Origin: Symsagittifera roscoffensis
Lineage: Eukaryota; Xenacoelomorpha; Acoela; Convolutidae
Reading direction: 5' to 3'
Length of the DNA stretch: 64,000 nucleotides
Assembly (NCBI RefSeq): GCF_963678635.1
Contig: NC_087070.1
Span: forward strand, 39,170,397 to 39,234,396
Shown here: one piece after another, positions 11,605 to 22,541 of the stretch
Layout: every line of letters begins with the position of its first letter
Position numbering within the stretch: position 1 is the stretch's first letter
The notes under the pieces: model-generated
Told to the model about the DNA's origin: nothing
Seen by the model: only the letters and a program-made list of their open reading frames with translations
Databases searched by the model: none
Position numbers and translations under genes: made by a program

Positions 11605-12779
11605 TGTTCTGATTTCAAATAGAAACAGAAACATGAATTATTTTATTGCGTTCACAAAATGTGACGCCGCCGCCACCACCAAAAGAAATATGTTTTTTTT
11701 ATTTTCTTGCAAAAGGAAGGGAAATGCTATTGGAATAATTCGTATAACGTTTTAAGCATTGAGAATTGAAACGACTATTCTCATTCAATACGAATAATAA
11801 CGATTCCTCTCGTAAAGTACGAGCATACGAAACCTTCTTCTCGTAAAATACGAATGTACGAATAAAGAATACGAAGTTAAAAGAAACTTCTCATTTGATA
11901 CGAAAAGTGGCGTGATTTCCCCATTTGAGTATAAATAGAAGCTCAAAACTACGGGAATTCATTCCAACAACTTCTCTTCTACCACCACCACCACTCTCCT
12001 CAACCACCCCAACCCTTCTCTAAAATAGTATTCAATCTCAGAGAAAATATCTCCAATCTCACCGTAAAAAATAAGTATTGAGTCAAAAGGCAACTTGCTG
12101 TAAATTCATACTAACTTCTTTTTTTAATAAAATATTTCTCAGCGAATTTTAGATTTTTTTTCTAAAATTTATTACGCTAGCAAAACTATTTACGTCGGAC
12201 AAAACGCTTGCTAGGAATAAAGGGTCCTTTCTACTTTCTATCTTAGAAAGTAAATCTAAAATTCGCTGAGAAATATTTTATTAAAAAAAGAAGTTAGTAT
12301 GAATTTACAGCAAGTTGCCTTTTGACTCAATATTTATTTTTTACGGTGAGATTGAATACTATTTTAGAGAAGGGTTGGGTTGGTTAAGGAGAGTGGTGGT
12401 GGTGGTAGAAGAGAAGTTGTTGGAATGAATTCCCGTAGTTTTGAGCTTCTATTTATACTCAAATGGGGAAATCACGCCACTTTTCGTATCAAATGAGAAG
12501 TTTCTTTTAACTTCGTATTCTTTATTCGTACATTCGTATTTTACGAGAAGAAGGTTTCGTATGCTCGTACTTTACGAGAGGAATCGTTATTATTTGTATT
12601 GAATGAGAATAGTCGTTTCAATTCTCAATGCTTAAAACGTTATACGAATTATTCCAATAGCATTTCCCTTCCTTTTGCAAGGGAATAAAAACATATTTCT
12701 TTTGGTGGTGGCGGCGGCGTCACATTTTGTGAACGCAATAAAATAATTCATGTTTCTGCTTCTATTTGAAATCAGAACA
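11605..12779. repeat. Near-perfect palindrome of two LTR-like arms (about 540 bp each)
   Basis: Arm 1 (11605-12156, plus) and arm 2 (12252-12779, minus) are almost identical inverted copies separated by 95 bp. Each starts TGTTCTGATTTC. Each has a TATA box (TATAAATA at 11930-11937 in arm 1), a CCACCACCACC tract and an AATAAA signal, the order expected of a retroelement LTR. TAT flanks both outer ends (11602-11604 and 12780-12782). In arm 2 the outer end is preceded, in element A's sense, by purine-rich AGGAGGATGG. This is a plausible polypurine tract, making arm 2 the candidate 3' LTR of element A. Arm 1 is an extra inverted copy. Confidence 0.75.
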
Positions 12780-12782
12780 TAT

Positions 12783-13367
12783 CCATCCTCCTATTTGGAG
12801 AGGAAAAAAACTGAAACTTTCATTTTTATTACTTTCACTTGAATAGTGGAGTAATTATTGATCGATCGAAGCTTTTTCTTTCAATCTCATAAAGTTTTGT
12901 TGGTATTACGGGTAGCAGATGTTTCTGAACAAAAGCTTTTTCTTTCAATCTCATAAAGTTGGTTAGTAGTTTATTGGTATTACATGTAGCAGATGTTTTT
13001 AATCAACTGATACTTTGAGTCAGGCTTGAATAAATAAATACATCAGTTACATTTATAAATCAAAATAGAGTTTACACAACCAAGGGATTTAACTATAAAA
13101 TTAAATACATCAAAATTATCTGTTTCTCAAAAGTTTGAAGGTTAGTTTTTTTCCTTAAACATTCTTTTTCCGAAGTCTCCTTTTCTTCCTGAAGTATGTG
13201 AAGTCTGTCCAAACGCGTAATAAGGGGAGGACTGGTTCATACAAAGGGAGTATTTTTTTGTGTTTTTTGTTTTTATAAAAGTCAAAATTGTTAAAAGGAA
13301 ATTTATAGCTATACTACATAGCTATATAAAGCGAAAGAATAAATGTTTAAATAAAAGGATAATTTTC
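12783..13367 (-). other. Element A 3' untranslated region with a 74-bp tandem duplication
   Basis: No ORF. Two copies of a segment starting AAGCTTTTTCTTTCAATC (about 12869 and about 12942) each lead to GTAGCAGATGTTT. The left margin carries the purine-rich tract next to the candidate LTR. Confidence 0.55.
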
Positions 13368-14147
13368 TTACAATTTTCCTTCCAACCGGGCTATAAGTTG
13401 TTGATTTTTTGTTTTCAAATTGTGGATTTGCTTTTTCAGCTCCCGGATTTGTTGCGTTTCATGTATATGACTGCGCTGAATTTGCTCAGTATAGTCATCT
13501 AACTGGGGGGTTTGTAATTTTGCTGTCAGATATTTTGCTGGGACATAGATTTTTTGATATTCAAGAAGGGAATTAGTTATGGAATACATTTTTTTTATAG
13601 GGTGATAGGCTTCTAATTTAAAACGATTGATTAATGGATTCAAAGCATAATTGAGATCCATATCGAAGCCGGGATTACTGTTAGAATTAATGTATCGTTC
13701 CCTTTCTAACTGAATATGTAATTTAGTTTTTAATTCAGTGTGGTGCAAGGGCTGTCGCCTAATGGTCATTGGATATTGAGAAGTTGATACCGGCGTATTT
13801 GCCGTTAGTATCTTATATGGTCTTACAATCTGGGTCCGTTTTTTAATTTTAGAATTCGAGGGAACCAGGGGTATTTTAAAATCAGGGGGTGAAATTTTTA
13901 GGGGTGGTGGCTGTGATGCTGTAGTTATCGGGACAGCTGAACTGGTTTGAAGTAGTGGCTCAACGAAGGATCGTGTTGAGGTCGGCTTTGCAGTGGGTGT
14001 TGTAGTAGTAGAAACAGTTGGTTGTTGAGTGAGTGCTGAAATCTGCGAGTCCAGTGGATCGGTTGGTGGCAGGAGTGAGAGAAGATCCTCAAAATCTCTC
14101 AAGTCGTCATCAAGTGTTGCGTCCATAGTTGAATCAGTTGGTATATC
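13368..14147 (-). CDS. Element A accessory ORF downstream of Env, probably from a spliced mRNA
   Basis: Intact from ATG at 14124-14126 for 252 codons; the open frame extends seven codons further to a strong 3' splice site (CTACTGTTCTAG|GAT, AG at 14148-14149) right after the env stop. The N-terminal part is acidic (DATLDDDLRDFEDLL). The middle is Ser/Thr/Pro-rich and low in complexity. The C-terminal quarter is a probable coiled coil (REpeated charged heptads around IRELKKQIHNLKTKN). No known domain recognised. It occupies the same position as the 498-codon ORF of element B, which also follows a T-rich splice acceptor. It may be an accessory or regulatory protein of the element; function unknown. 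Confidence 0.6.
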   Translation of the reverse strand, partial: DIPTDSTMDATLDDDLRDFEDLLSLLPPTDPLDSQISALTQQPTVSTTTTPTAKPTSTRSFVEPLLQTSSAVPITTASQPPPLKISPPDFKIPLVPSNSKIKKRTQIVRPYKILTANTPVSTSQYPMTIRRQPLHHTELKTKLHIQLERERYINSNSNPGFDMDLNYALNPLINRFKLEAYHPIKKMYSITNSLLEYQKIYVPAKYLTAKLQTPQLDDYTEQIQRSHIHETQQIRELKKQIHNLKTKNQQLIARLEGKL

Positions 14148-14171
14148 CTAGAACAGTAGAATTTTTTTTTA

Positions 14172-16481
14172 TTAGACTGGGTTTGTTGGGTGATCCAAGT
14201 TTTGAGTTCTTCTCTCAAAACTTGTTAATTGGATGTGAGGATACATGCAATCCTGGTTTATTTTATCAATTTCCTCTAAAAGAGGGGCTTGTATTTTTTG
14301 ATCACAATCTTGTTCTATTTTTTCAGTTTGCTCATCTTGAGTGAAAATTGAGGTCACTATGGAAGTGAAAAGTATATTATATGAAGCGGCAAGCAATACT
14401 TTGCCAAAGTGTGGTGAGCGGCCGGTGATTTTGTGAATATGCATAGCCTTTATTATGAATACTAGGCAATCTAGTAAAAATTTCACAAATAGAAAAGAGG
14501 CGAAGACTATTCCGCATTTTTCTAAATAGTATTGTACTTTCCCGAATATACGGGTGTATTCGTTTTTCCAAAAGTTTGGAGAGATGAGATAGTCCAAATA
14601 GATTGTTTGGGAAGAGCCTAGTGGGCTGTATGAGTCCTTGAAAAGCATTTTTTTAGCATTTAGAAAGGACCTGGATACTTTTTGCAGTATTCCTTTCATC
14701 TCTGAATTATCGGAAATCATATTCCAGAATTTTTGCATTTGAGCATAAGTGTAGATTGAAGCGCCTTGGCTAGAGGCTAAAGAATGCTTAATCTTTTGAA
14801 TTATCTCTTTTGGTTCAAAGAGATATGGTCCTGTAACCCTTGTAATTTGAGGAATTAATTCAATCCAGGACTTATCATCATCAACATCTAGTTGAAAGAG
14901 ATTTGAATGTTTGTCGGAGCAGTCGTGTAGATCTGCCGACTGAAAAGTTTGTCGCGTAATTGGATCGACAAATCGAATGTTTTCCTTATACATAATGGGA
15001 ATGCGATTATAGCATTCATCCATTAATTGCAAAGGTGAATAAAATTTCGGACAATGGTAGAGCCAGGCAACATTGCCATTGGTCTCTAAGAACATAGAGC
15101 GGTTTTTGGTTAGAATATAGCCAGCCAAACGGGGGCTTTCAAGTGAAAGCATTAAAGTATTTAATATTGAGGAGCGTTCTAGCTCACATTGATTTTGCAG
15201 AAGGGCTAACTCGGCCATTCTGAGCATGTAGAATCTATAGAAAAGAATATAGTCCAATTTGGTACCTATATGAGCTTCGTAGTCAATTTGATGACTTGAA
15301 AATTGGAGTGGCGGCGAATCATCACTTAATGTGAGAAAAGTAGAATTTGGTTGGCCGGCATTATGAATAGTTCCCGTTTCTGGGGTTGGTTTAACTTGGA
15401 TTCCAGTATCCATATTGAAACCGTCAGTGTATGCAATAAAAAGTGAATCATATGAAGTTGGATACACTATTCTGGGATGACCACAAAGAGATTGCGGTTT
15501 ATTCATCACCTGTAGCATAAATTTTTGAGAATACCTTGTATGGGTAGAATGAATAGACGGGCTAGAATCGCCTTTAATTATATAGTATGATTCTTCGTTT
15601 TGAATCATTTTAGCCGGAAATCTGTTTAAAACAGTGAAAAAGCAATTGTTGGGTTCTTCCCAAGTATAAGCAAAAGCGTCTAAGGATGTTGTTTCACATC
15701 CATTTGTAGACACTGGACAGGGCAAAGGAATGTTTTGCCAATTATTGACTGTTCCATCTTTGAGGTTAACAGTCAGAGTTATATTTTGCATGTAAGTTTC
15801 AAAAGTGTCCAATTTAATCCAAGAACGGCCATCACATTCGTTATGATGTTTGCCGTCAACTTTGCCAGCATGGGCATTAGTTACTGTTTTAACATTAAAT
15901 TTGAAAGGAATATTTCCAATACTAGCATAGCCTAGGTTAAGATAGCCTCTGTCGGCGGCCGATTTACCTTGATCGGCAGATAAATGGAGATCAGTAGTGA
16001 TCATATTTTGTCGAGCGTCGATACCACTCGAATCAAAAGAATCGCAGAACCAACGCATTGATTGGTGTTTGATTCGACACATTGTCGCATTTACTTTTGT
16101 GCGATAATGTCTCTGATATAGAGTAACATAAGCATGAGCTACTTTAATATTTTCTGGTTGGACTTTTCAAGGTGCTACTTCATTTAGAGAGAACATTTTA
16201 TTAGAAGTCATTAGTTGACAATCATAATGAGCAACCCGAAGATTATTTGCAGTATTTGCATATAATTGTTCTTTCGGATCAAATGCTGAGGTTTGATTCG
16301 AAAGTATTATTAGAGTTAAAAGACCAACCAAATAAATTTTTTGCAAATTTATTTTTTGGTGGTGAATGATAGCAAAAGAATTTTTAAAAGTACTCACTTT
16401 AAGCATTTCCTCGAGAGTGGTTAGAACAGGATCTTGGTCCATTAGTTCACCTTCCTCTATTTCACTATATGGATTTGTCAT
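14172..16481 (-). pseudogene. env: Element A envelope-like glycoprotein, interrupted by one in-frame stop
   Basis: A single frame of about 770 codons is broken only by TGA at 16167-16169. A 28-residue acidic leader precedes a hydrophobic signal-like segment (IYLVGLLTLIIL). The ectodomain is cysteine-rich with several N-x-S/T sites. It shares with element B's Env the core CELER, an AGY(I/L)L...NRS.FL stretch, a CPK/CTK segment, a C-Y-x-RIPI motif and a downstream VDPITR-type motif. The C-terminal part has two hydrophobic segments (around FASFLFVKFLLDCLVFII and the LLAASYNILF region) before a short charged tail. This is a membrane fusion-type glycoprotein by architecture. Family assignment is uncertain. 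Confidence 0.75.
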
Positions 16482-17002
16482 TTGGTGGATTTTTGTGATG
16501 GGAAATCTGAATTAGATTTCAATTTTTGTTGAGGAATTTAGCGATTTTATTTTTTGGAGAGAGAGAGGAGGTTTTGAATGAAAGATGTGGAATTGAGCAA
16601 GAATGAAAACAACTGTATATCAGTTAGTTTTTAAAGGCTGTTTTTGCTTTTTTGCAAATCTAAGCTCTGATTGGCCGTTGTTATTCGGCGTCTTTCGGAA
16701 GTGACTCTTTTTAAGTCGTAATTCATTCGCCGTTCGTTTTGTGGTTTTTTTCACTCTGGCTTAATGTCGTGGTTTTTCCACTTAGTTTTGATTTGTTGAG
16801 ATCTAGCAGTGGAATGATAATCATTCGTTTATGCTGATGTTAATTTTAGCAACTGCATTCCCCTTCCTTATTGGAGGAGGAAAATGAAAAAAACATCTCT
16901 TCATAAAAGAGGACTAAAAGCAACATCATTTGTTTGCTTTCCGTTTAAACTTCATCTGTTATCACAGTATTTTTTAAAAAAAAATTTTGCTTTCTTAAAA
17001 AA
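16482..17002. promoter_or_regulatory. Intergenic region between divergent env (minus) and the spliced gene (plus)
   Basis: 521 bp with no ORF. It contains GGAGAGAGAGAGG near 16555, a CCTTCCTTATTGGAGGAGG stretch near 16865-16885 that resembles sequence at element A's right LTR edge, and a CATAAAAG TATA-like box near 16902 about 100 bp upstream of the plus-strand ATG. It is the only space available for promoters of either gene; promoter activity is inferred. Confidence 0.35.
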
Positions 17003-17695
17003 ATGAGTTATATCGAGCCTGAAGACAATCTGGTGGACTTCCCCGAGAAGTTTTTGAACTTGCGGGATGAGTTAGATTTCAAACACGAAGCCTTGCTGGA
17101 GGACAAGGAAGTTGAGAGAAGGGTGGAAATCTACGACGGTTTAGTCGAAAAGGGTGCAAATCTGACGCCCATGGAATTCATGATATTCATGGACCGGAGT
17201 TACATCTTCAAGTATCCGGTCCTGAATACCGATGAACTGTTTGAGCTGGGCTCAATACAAAGTAGGTGCTTCGCGAAGAAACTTCGGAGCCCATGGAGTG
17301 GAAACCATGTGGTTTCCCAAGAGACAATGGACTTTTGTCCTTATTCTTTGGAGAAGATGTAAGTTTGTTTTACAATACACCCAATTTTAAAAATAATAAA
17401 AAATTTTTTTTATTCAAGTGGCATGGCAACAGAGAAATACTATATAAATTTGTTTTATTTTCAAGAAGAATTCTTCAAAAAGCCAGTGGCAGAGGCAGAG
17501 TTTAGACGAAAAATAGAGTTTGATATTATATTGGAGGAGATATATCAAGCTTGGTGGCGGCCTTACTCAGCGCTGCAGTTTGCAGTGAGGAGCCTGAGTA
17601 GGGCCATGGAAAACTCATTGGAAAAGATGGCGGCAGTAAAACTAGTGAAATCGTACACAGATATTAAATCTTGTATTTATAAAAGTTATTTTTAA
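17003..17695 (+). CDS. Intact two-exon gene of unknown function, antisense inside element A
   Basis: Exon 1 is 17003-17358 and exon 2 is 17419-17695. The 60-bp intron has a consensus donor (AT|GTAAGT), a T-rich tract and a TTCAAG acceptor, and splits an Ile codon in phase 2. The spliced frame has 210 codons and ends at TAA. The protein is acidic and probably all-alpha, with charged helices (LDFKHEALLEDKEVERRVE, VAEAEFRRKIEF) and aromatic-rich patches (IYQAWWRPYSALQF). No signal peptide, membrane segment or known domain is recognised. It lies between element A's pol end (17847) and env start (16481) in the opposite direction. An intron in antisense orientation argues that this is a transduced or inserted host-type gene or an antisense element gene, not a relic of retroelement coding. 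Lack of stops suggests recent constraint. Confidence 0.65.
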
Positions 17696-17846
17696 ATTTA
17701 TTTATTAACATGTTATTTTTGGTGTTTTGTGTTTTTATTACAAACGAAATATTTATAAAGTAGAAAAGAAAAAAAAGAAAGAAATGGCCAATAAAAAGAA
17801 TTAAAAAAAAAATATTTAGTTTGGCCAAATAAATAGTTTAGTGTTT

Positions 17847-20800
17847 TTATTTCTTTTTAAATTTGCCAATTAAACTAGATGGAATTGTAGTTCCATAAAA
17901 GTTTGTAGGACGAGTTGTCCGTTTAGGTTTTTTGGATTCAGAAAGTGATCCAGGTGCGGATCGAGTGTTCTCATAGAAGCTTTCCTGAGAGCTATGAGGG
18001 ATATTTTTTCCATCAGTAAAGCTTTCTGATGATTCAGATAAACGAGGGATATCAGAAGGACGGGGAGTATTATATTGTGTTGTTATATTTTGGTGGCGGC
18101 GGCCAAAGTCATTTGCGAGACTAGTATTAGGACTTATACTGCGGCTAGGTAGGCGGCGGTGGCCATAACTACTAGATTGACTAGTTGAAGGATTAGGGGT
18201 TTTATCAGCAGGATAGGGAGTTGAACTTCGAATAGGTCTAAGATTCTGGTCAATCTGGTCAAGTTTTTAGATGCATGATTTCTCTGCCTGAATCTAATGA
18301 GTGTTCATGAACAATGGTTTTATTTTGATCCTCATTTGTAGGGGTATGATCAGTCATTTGCTGATAACCATTGTTGACTACTGGCCAAAACTGGTATTGT
18401 AGATTTTCAACCTGTTTAGGTTTATTGGAAGAGTCGATTTGATGATTTGTTATATGATCATAAAAATCACTTGAAAATAAAACATTAGAGTACTCCTGTA
18501 GTAGCTTGGGCATTTGTTGTTCTTTAGGAAAGTATTCAACAATATGATTGCGGTGGACAATCTTTTTTTCGTTAGTGAAGTCATTTTGAATTCCGTATGT
18601 TACTTCCATGATTTTTTCAATTACGGTGTAAGGTCCAGATCTCAAATTCAAAAGCTTTTGACTTTTTAATAGTGGTTTGGATCTATTTTCTAATAACACT
18701 TTTGTGCCTTCTTTTATAGGCCGTCCTAATTTAAATTGATTTCGGAACATGTGGGCCTTATTAGTGATGCGGCGGCAATGGGTATAGGTGTTACTATAAA
18801 TCAACTTAAAATCATTTTCCCTTTTTAGTATTTCGGCGGAAATTTGATTTTTTAGAAATCTATCTATGGTCTCATTGTTTGACTTATGCTCGGTATGAGC
18901 ATGATTTTCGAGACCAGCGCAAAATTCAGAGGTACATCTTTTGTTTTGGTCGCGGTAGAGGCCTAATTTAAGGCTAAGGGGAACCTGAGGTTTTAAGCCA
19001 AAGACAATCTCATATGGAGTGTAACCTGTACTTGAATTAATGGCGGTGTTATGTGCAAAAGCAAATTTATTTGTTAATTCAGACCAATTTGAGCCTGAGG
19101 TACTCAAAAAATGTCAAAAGTACTGGGTTAAATGTTTATTCTGGACTTCAACTTTTCCATTAGTCCAAGGCGAGTAAGTAGTCCTTGGCCTCAGGGTTAT
19201 TCCCAATTCATGGGACCAATGAGCAAAGTCATTACTCATGAATGCACTTCCATTATCATGAATAATTTGTTGTGGAATACCAAATGTTGTGATGTATTTC
19301 TCTAAGAGCTTAATAGTTTCCTTAGAGTCTGCATGGGTGCATGGATATACTTGAAGATATCTAGAGAAGGCATCTATCACAACTAAGCAAAAGTTTTTGC
19401 CGTGACTTGATGGTCTAAGTGGACCTTTATGATCAATGTGGATCGTCTTCATTGGGATTGTTTCTTATTGTCCCCAGTGTTGTAATGGAGCTTCAATCAG
19501 GTCTTTTCGTTTAGGTTTATTTTTCTGACATTCTAGGCAATCATGAAGAAGCATGTTGACCCATTTATAGAGTCCGGGCCAATAGAAATATCTTTTGATT
19601 ATTTCCAAAAATTTTGTTTTGCCGTGATGACCGCTAAGAGGATGCTTATGAGCTAACTCAAAGCAGTTTAGCACTAGGGAGATGGGTAAGCAAATTTTTG
19701 GACTCTTAGTATAGTCATCATTATATTCATTAATACATAGAAGATCATGTTGGTCTTCAATGAATAATAATTCGAACTGCCTGATATAGGCTTTTAATCC
19801 TTTTTCTTCACGATAAGGATTTTTTTTGTTTCTTTCTGGCTTTTCGTTTTGCTTTATGCAATTTTTGATATCTATGATTACAGTATCGTTACACTGCTCT
19901 TGCATAATTGTTTCAACGTCTAAATTTGCTTCTTTAGCAAAGTCGGTCATTTTTGCTATCAGTTCAAGAGAATCTGATTTATTCTCTTCATATTGGAGAC
20001 TTAGGGGTTCAATCAACTTCAAAGATCTTGTTTTGGTTGCAAAATCATTTTTTGCTTTAACCAGGTCGTTGAGAAGGTTGTTCTCAACATTGCCTTCATA
20101 TAAGTCAAGCCATTCTGAATTTTCCAAAGGATCATCAAGTGCAGATACTTCATCTGGAATTTCTTCATAAATGTTTTCATTGTTTATATCTGGTATAGAT
20201 AGTCGTTTGATTTGGTTAATTTGTTTGCCAAATCGGAAGAAATCTGTTATATTTTGAATCGCACTACAAGATTCTTCAAAATATTCTGAAGCATCCTCAA
20301 TGCTGAAGTCTCCTCTGTCACTTATGTTGATTAATTTCTTTTTTCCGCTTTGCACTTGAGCAATCACTGGATAGCAATCGTTTTGAAATATGTTAACATC
20401 TTTGTGGAGTACTGAATAACATATTTGTTCTCCATTGTCTAGGATGAACTTTATATCATTTGGAATGGTTTTGTGTTCTAGTTGATATCTTTTGATATCA
20501 GCGATGGGTACATTTCGGCTCAATAAGTCAGGAAAGGCTAGGTTTGAACCTGGGTTATAGATTATTTTCAAATTGTTGAATTTTGTCAATACGACTTGAT
20601 ATTTGAAAAATCTATGAGAAAGTTGTCCTTTTCTGGACCCTAAGAAGAGAATAGGTCTGTGGTCGCAATATAGGTATAGAGGAAAGGGTGAACCTATAAT
20701 GTAAAATTCATAGGTTTGCAAAGCAGATATTATTCCACATAATTCACGATGTTGAGTAGACATTTTCTGCTCAGCTTTATCAAAGACTCTAGAATTGGCA

Positions 20801-21657
20801 GAAACAATTCTTTTCTCTTCAGGGAAGTCTTGGATGAGTATACATCCGGTTCCTACATTTGAGGAGTCGGCGTGAATGTGGAATGGGTAGTTTACATTAG
20901 GTATGGCATTTGAAATATCATGACAGAATTTGTCTTTCAGTTTTTGAAAAACTTCTTCATGGCATGGTAGCCATTGAAACTTATCACTACTGTTTGCCAG
21001 TTCATATAGACATTTTGCGTCCACATGAAAATTGATTATGTATGTGCTGTAGAATCCCATGACACCTAATACTCCTAGAACTTCTGTTTTTGATTCAGGG
21101 GATTTCAATTTTTTTATGTCATCAATTCGTGAAGCGATTGGGGAAAGACCATCTTTAGAGACAACGTGGCCTAGAAATTTAACTTTTCTTAGGAAGAAAA
21201 AGGTTTTATCAGGGGCAGCTTTTAAGTTGGCCTTCCGCAAAAGAGAATGATATTCTCGAATTGTGCCAAACATTTCATTTTTATTTTGACTCTGTAACAG
21301 AGTGTCGTCTATGTAAGTAATTGCTTTTTTTTCTTTAATGAGGGGTCCGAAGGCATATCTCATTAGTTTACTGAAGAAATTTGGAAGTGGTTTCAAACCA
21401 TAGAAACCAACTTGGTAGGTATATTGTCTACCTCCTACAATAAAACTTGTTAATTGGATGTGAGGATACATGCGATCCTGGTTTATTTTATCAATTTCCT
21501 CTAAAAGAGGGGCTTGTATTTTTTGATCACAATCTTGTTCTATTTTTTCAGTTTGCTTGTTGTCATGTGATATGAAACTCTTTGACATCCTAGAAACTAA
21601 AAACACACTATAGCGACAAAAAATTTGAAGCGGAAAATTTTTTTTTAAATCGAGCAT
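17847..21657 (-). pseudogene. pol: Element A Pol: partial RT, RNase H, integrase
   Basis: Recognisable RT starts at about 21440 (TSFIVGGRQYTYQ) and carries the catalytic YIDD box and the KFLGHVVSKDG region. RNase H has the HADSSNVGTG, REL and CDHRPI catalytic-box segments. The integrase has the HHCC finger (HKHPLSGHH...CLECQ), a DDE core (HIDHKGPL, HDNGSAF, NGKVEVQNK) and a GPY/F-type module (LRSGPYTVIEK), then a basic Ser/Pro-rich tail ending at 17847. Breaks are an in-frame TAA at 19465-19467, an in-frame TGA at 19114-19116, and a one-base frameshift at an A run near 18260. The first ~70 codons of the ORF (before 21440) are not RT: they come from repeat R2 and a copied piece of env. Protease, Gag and the RT fingers are absent. 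Confidence 0.85.
21442..21557 (-). repeat. 116-bp copy of element A's env tail fused to RT
   Basis: Matches 14217-14332 in the same orientation with very few differences. At the left it runs straight into the RT frame; at the right it joins repeat R2 with the three shared bases GCT. The env reading frame is kept, so the fused ORF reads R2, env tail, RT. Confidence 0.85.
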
Positions 21658-21854
21658 CTGTCAACTTTGAACTTCAAGGAGGCCTTAAAACGTATATATC
21701 AATTCTGAAAATTGTATTTCACGTGATAACCTTTCCAAAATAGATCAGTTTGCTCTTTTTTGTTCCGACTTTCAAAGAAAATAAGGAATTTATAAACTTG
21801 TGGTGATTTTTTAAATTAAGATTGATTTGACAAAAGGTGAAAACGTATGGGTAT
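21555..21854. repeat. Direct repeat R2 (300 bp)
   Basis: Near-identical to R1 at 11305-11604 (one difference). Beyond its right end the sequence continues GGGTATCGATCC, faintly matching GGGTAT|CCATCC, the sequence obtained at R1 when the palindrome is skipped. Confidence 0.85.
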
Positions 21855-22541
21855 CGATCCGGCAACCTTAGAATTGCCAATCGAGTAAGCTTGACCTAGA
21901 CTAAAACGCAGATTGCATTGGCTTCTCGAATATTAATTTGATCGTTAGTACATGCATTATTCATACGTGGTAAATTATCTGCACTCATGACACGATGTCT
22001 ATGAATTGACAACAGTCATAAACTGAAATGACATCTACTCAAACACCTACTTGGTATAATATTTCCCACGATTAATATGACAACGCTCTAGAAACAGAGC
22101 AGGGAAGATCCATAATCTTACTTAGCAAATAGTTACCAAATTTAGAAGGAGAGCAGAGAGACCAAGTGAAAACTCTAAGACAGCGAATAGTCAAAAGTCA
22201 GACTTGGAATTCTTTCGATTATTTCCAAAAATAGCAGAAAATTATGAAAAGTTTTGTGACTATTTAAATCTATTCATTTTCAAATTCAATCTTTTTCATT
22301 TTTTTCATTATTAGGTTGAGGCGCGGAACGAGAACTGAACTAGTGGTCAAAGATTTGCAAATTGGTAACAGAGAAAATCAGGAAGTCTATTAAACTTCTT
22401 CAAAGCTGCAAAAAAATCTAATTTTGATATAAACATGCCAAAAAAACCAAAGTCTGGAGAATTACCCAAAAAAAATTTTTGTCACGGCTGATAATTTTTT
22501 TCTGTTTCAATCAGGCATGCATTTTATGATTCTTGAAAATG
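21855..22541. other. Non-coding; a tRNA-like fragment at its left edge
   Basis: On the minus strand 21850-21900 has GGCAA...TTGCC (a possible anticodon-type stem) followed by GGATCGATACC, which resembles a degenerate B box; it may be a decayed SINE head. The rest should contain the 5' LTR and leader of the BEL/Pao element by position, but I could not define an LTR. Confidence 0.3.

Larger units (their letters stand above)
12252..21557 (-). mobile_element. Element A: 5'-truncated Ty3-like env-containing LTR element
   Basis: On the minus strand the order is partial RT, RNase H, integrase, (antisense host-like gene), Env, accessory ORF, 3' untranslated region, candidate 3' LTR. Gag, protease, the N-terminal part of RT, the primer-binding site and the 5' LTR are missing. 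The right end is instead a 116-bp copy of its own env tail fused to repeat R2. Its RT, integrase and Env align with those of element B but are clearly a different family. Confidence 0.8.

Noticed and set aside
14129-14344. Plus-strand ORFs opposite env and pol (for example 15735-15935, 19826-20170, 28894-29214)
   Set aside because: Shadows of the minus-strand genes with no start context or composition of their own.
16167-16169. Stop-codon reassignment (TGA or TAA read as sense) in this genome
   Set aside because: Only isolated in-frame stops occur, of both kinds, in elements that also have frameshifts; intact ORFs here end normally at TAA and TGA.
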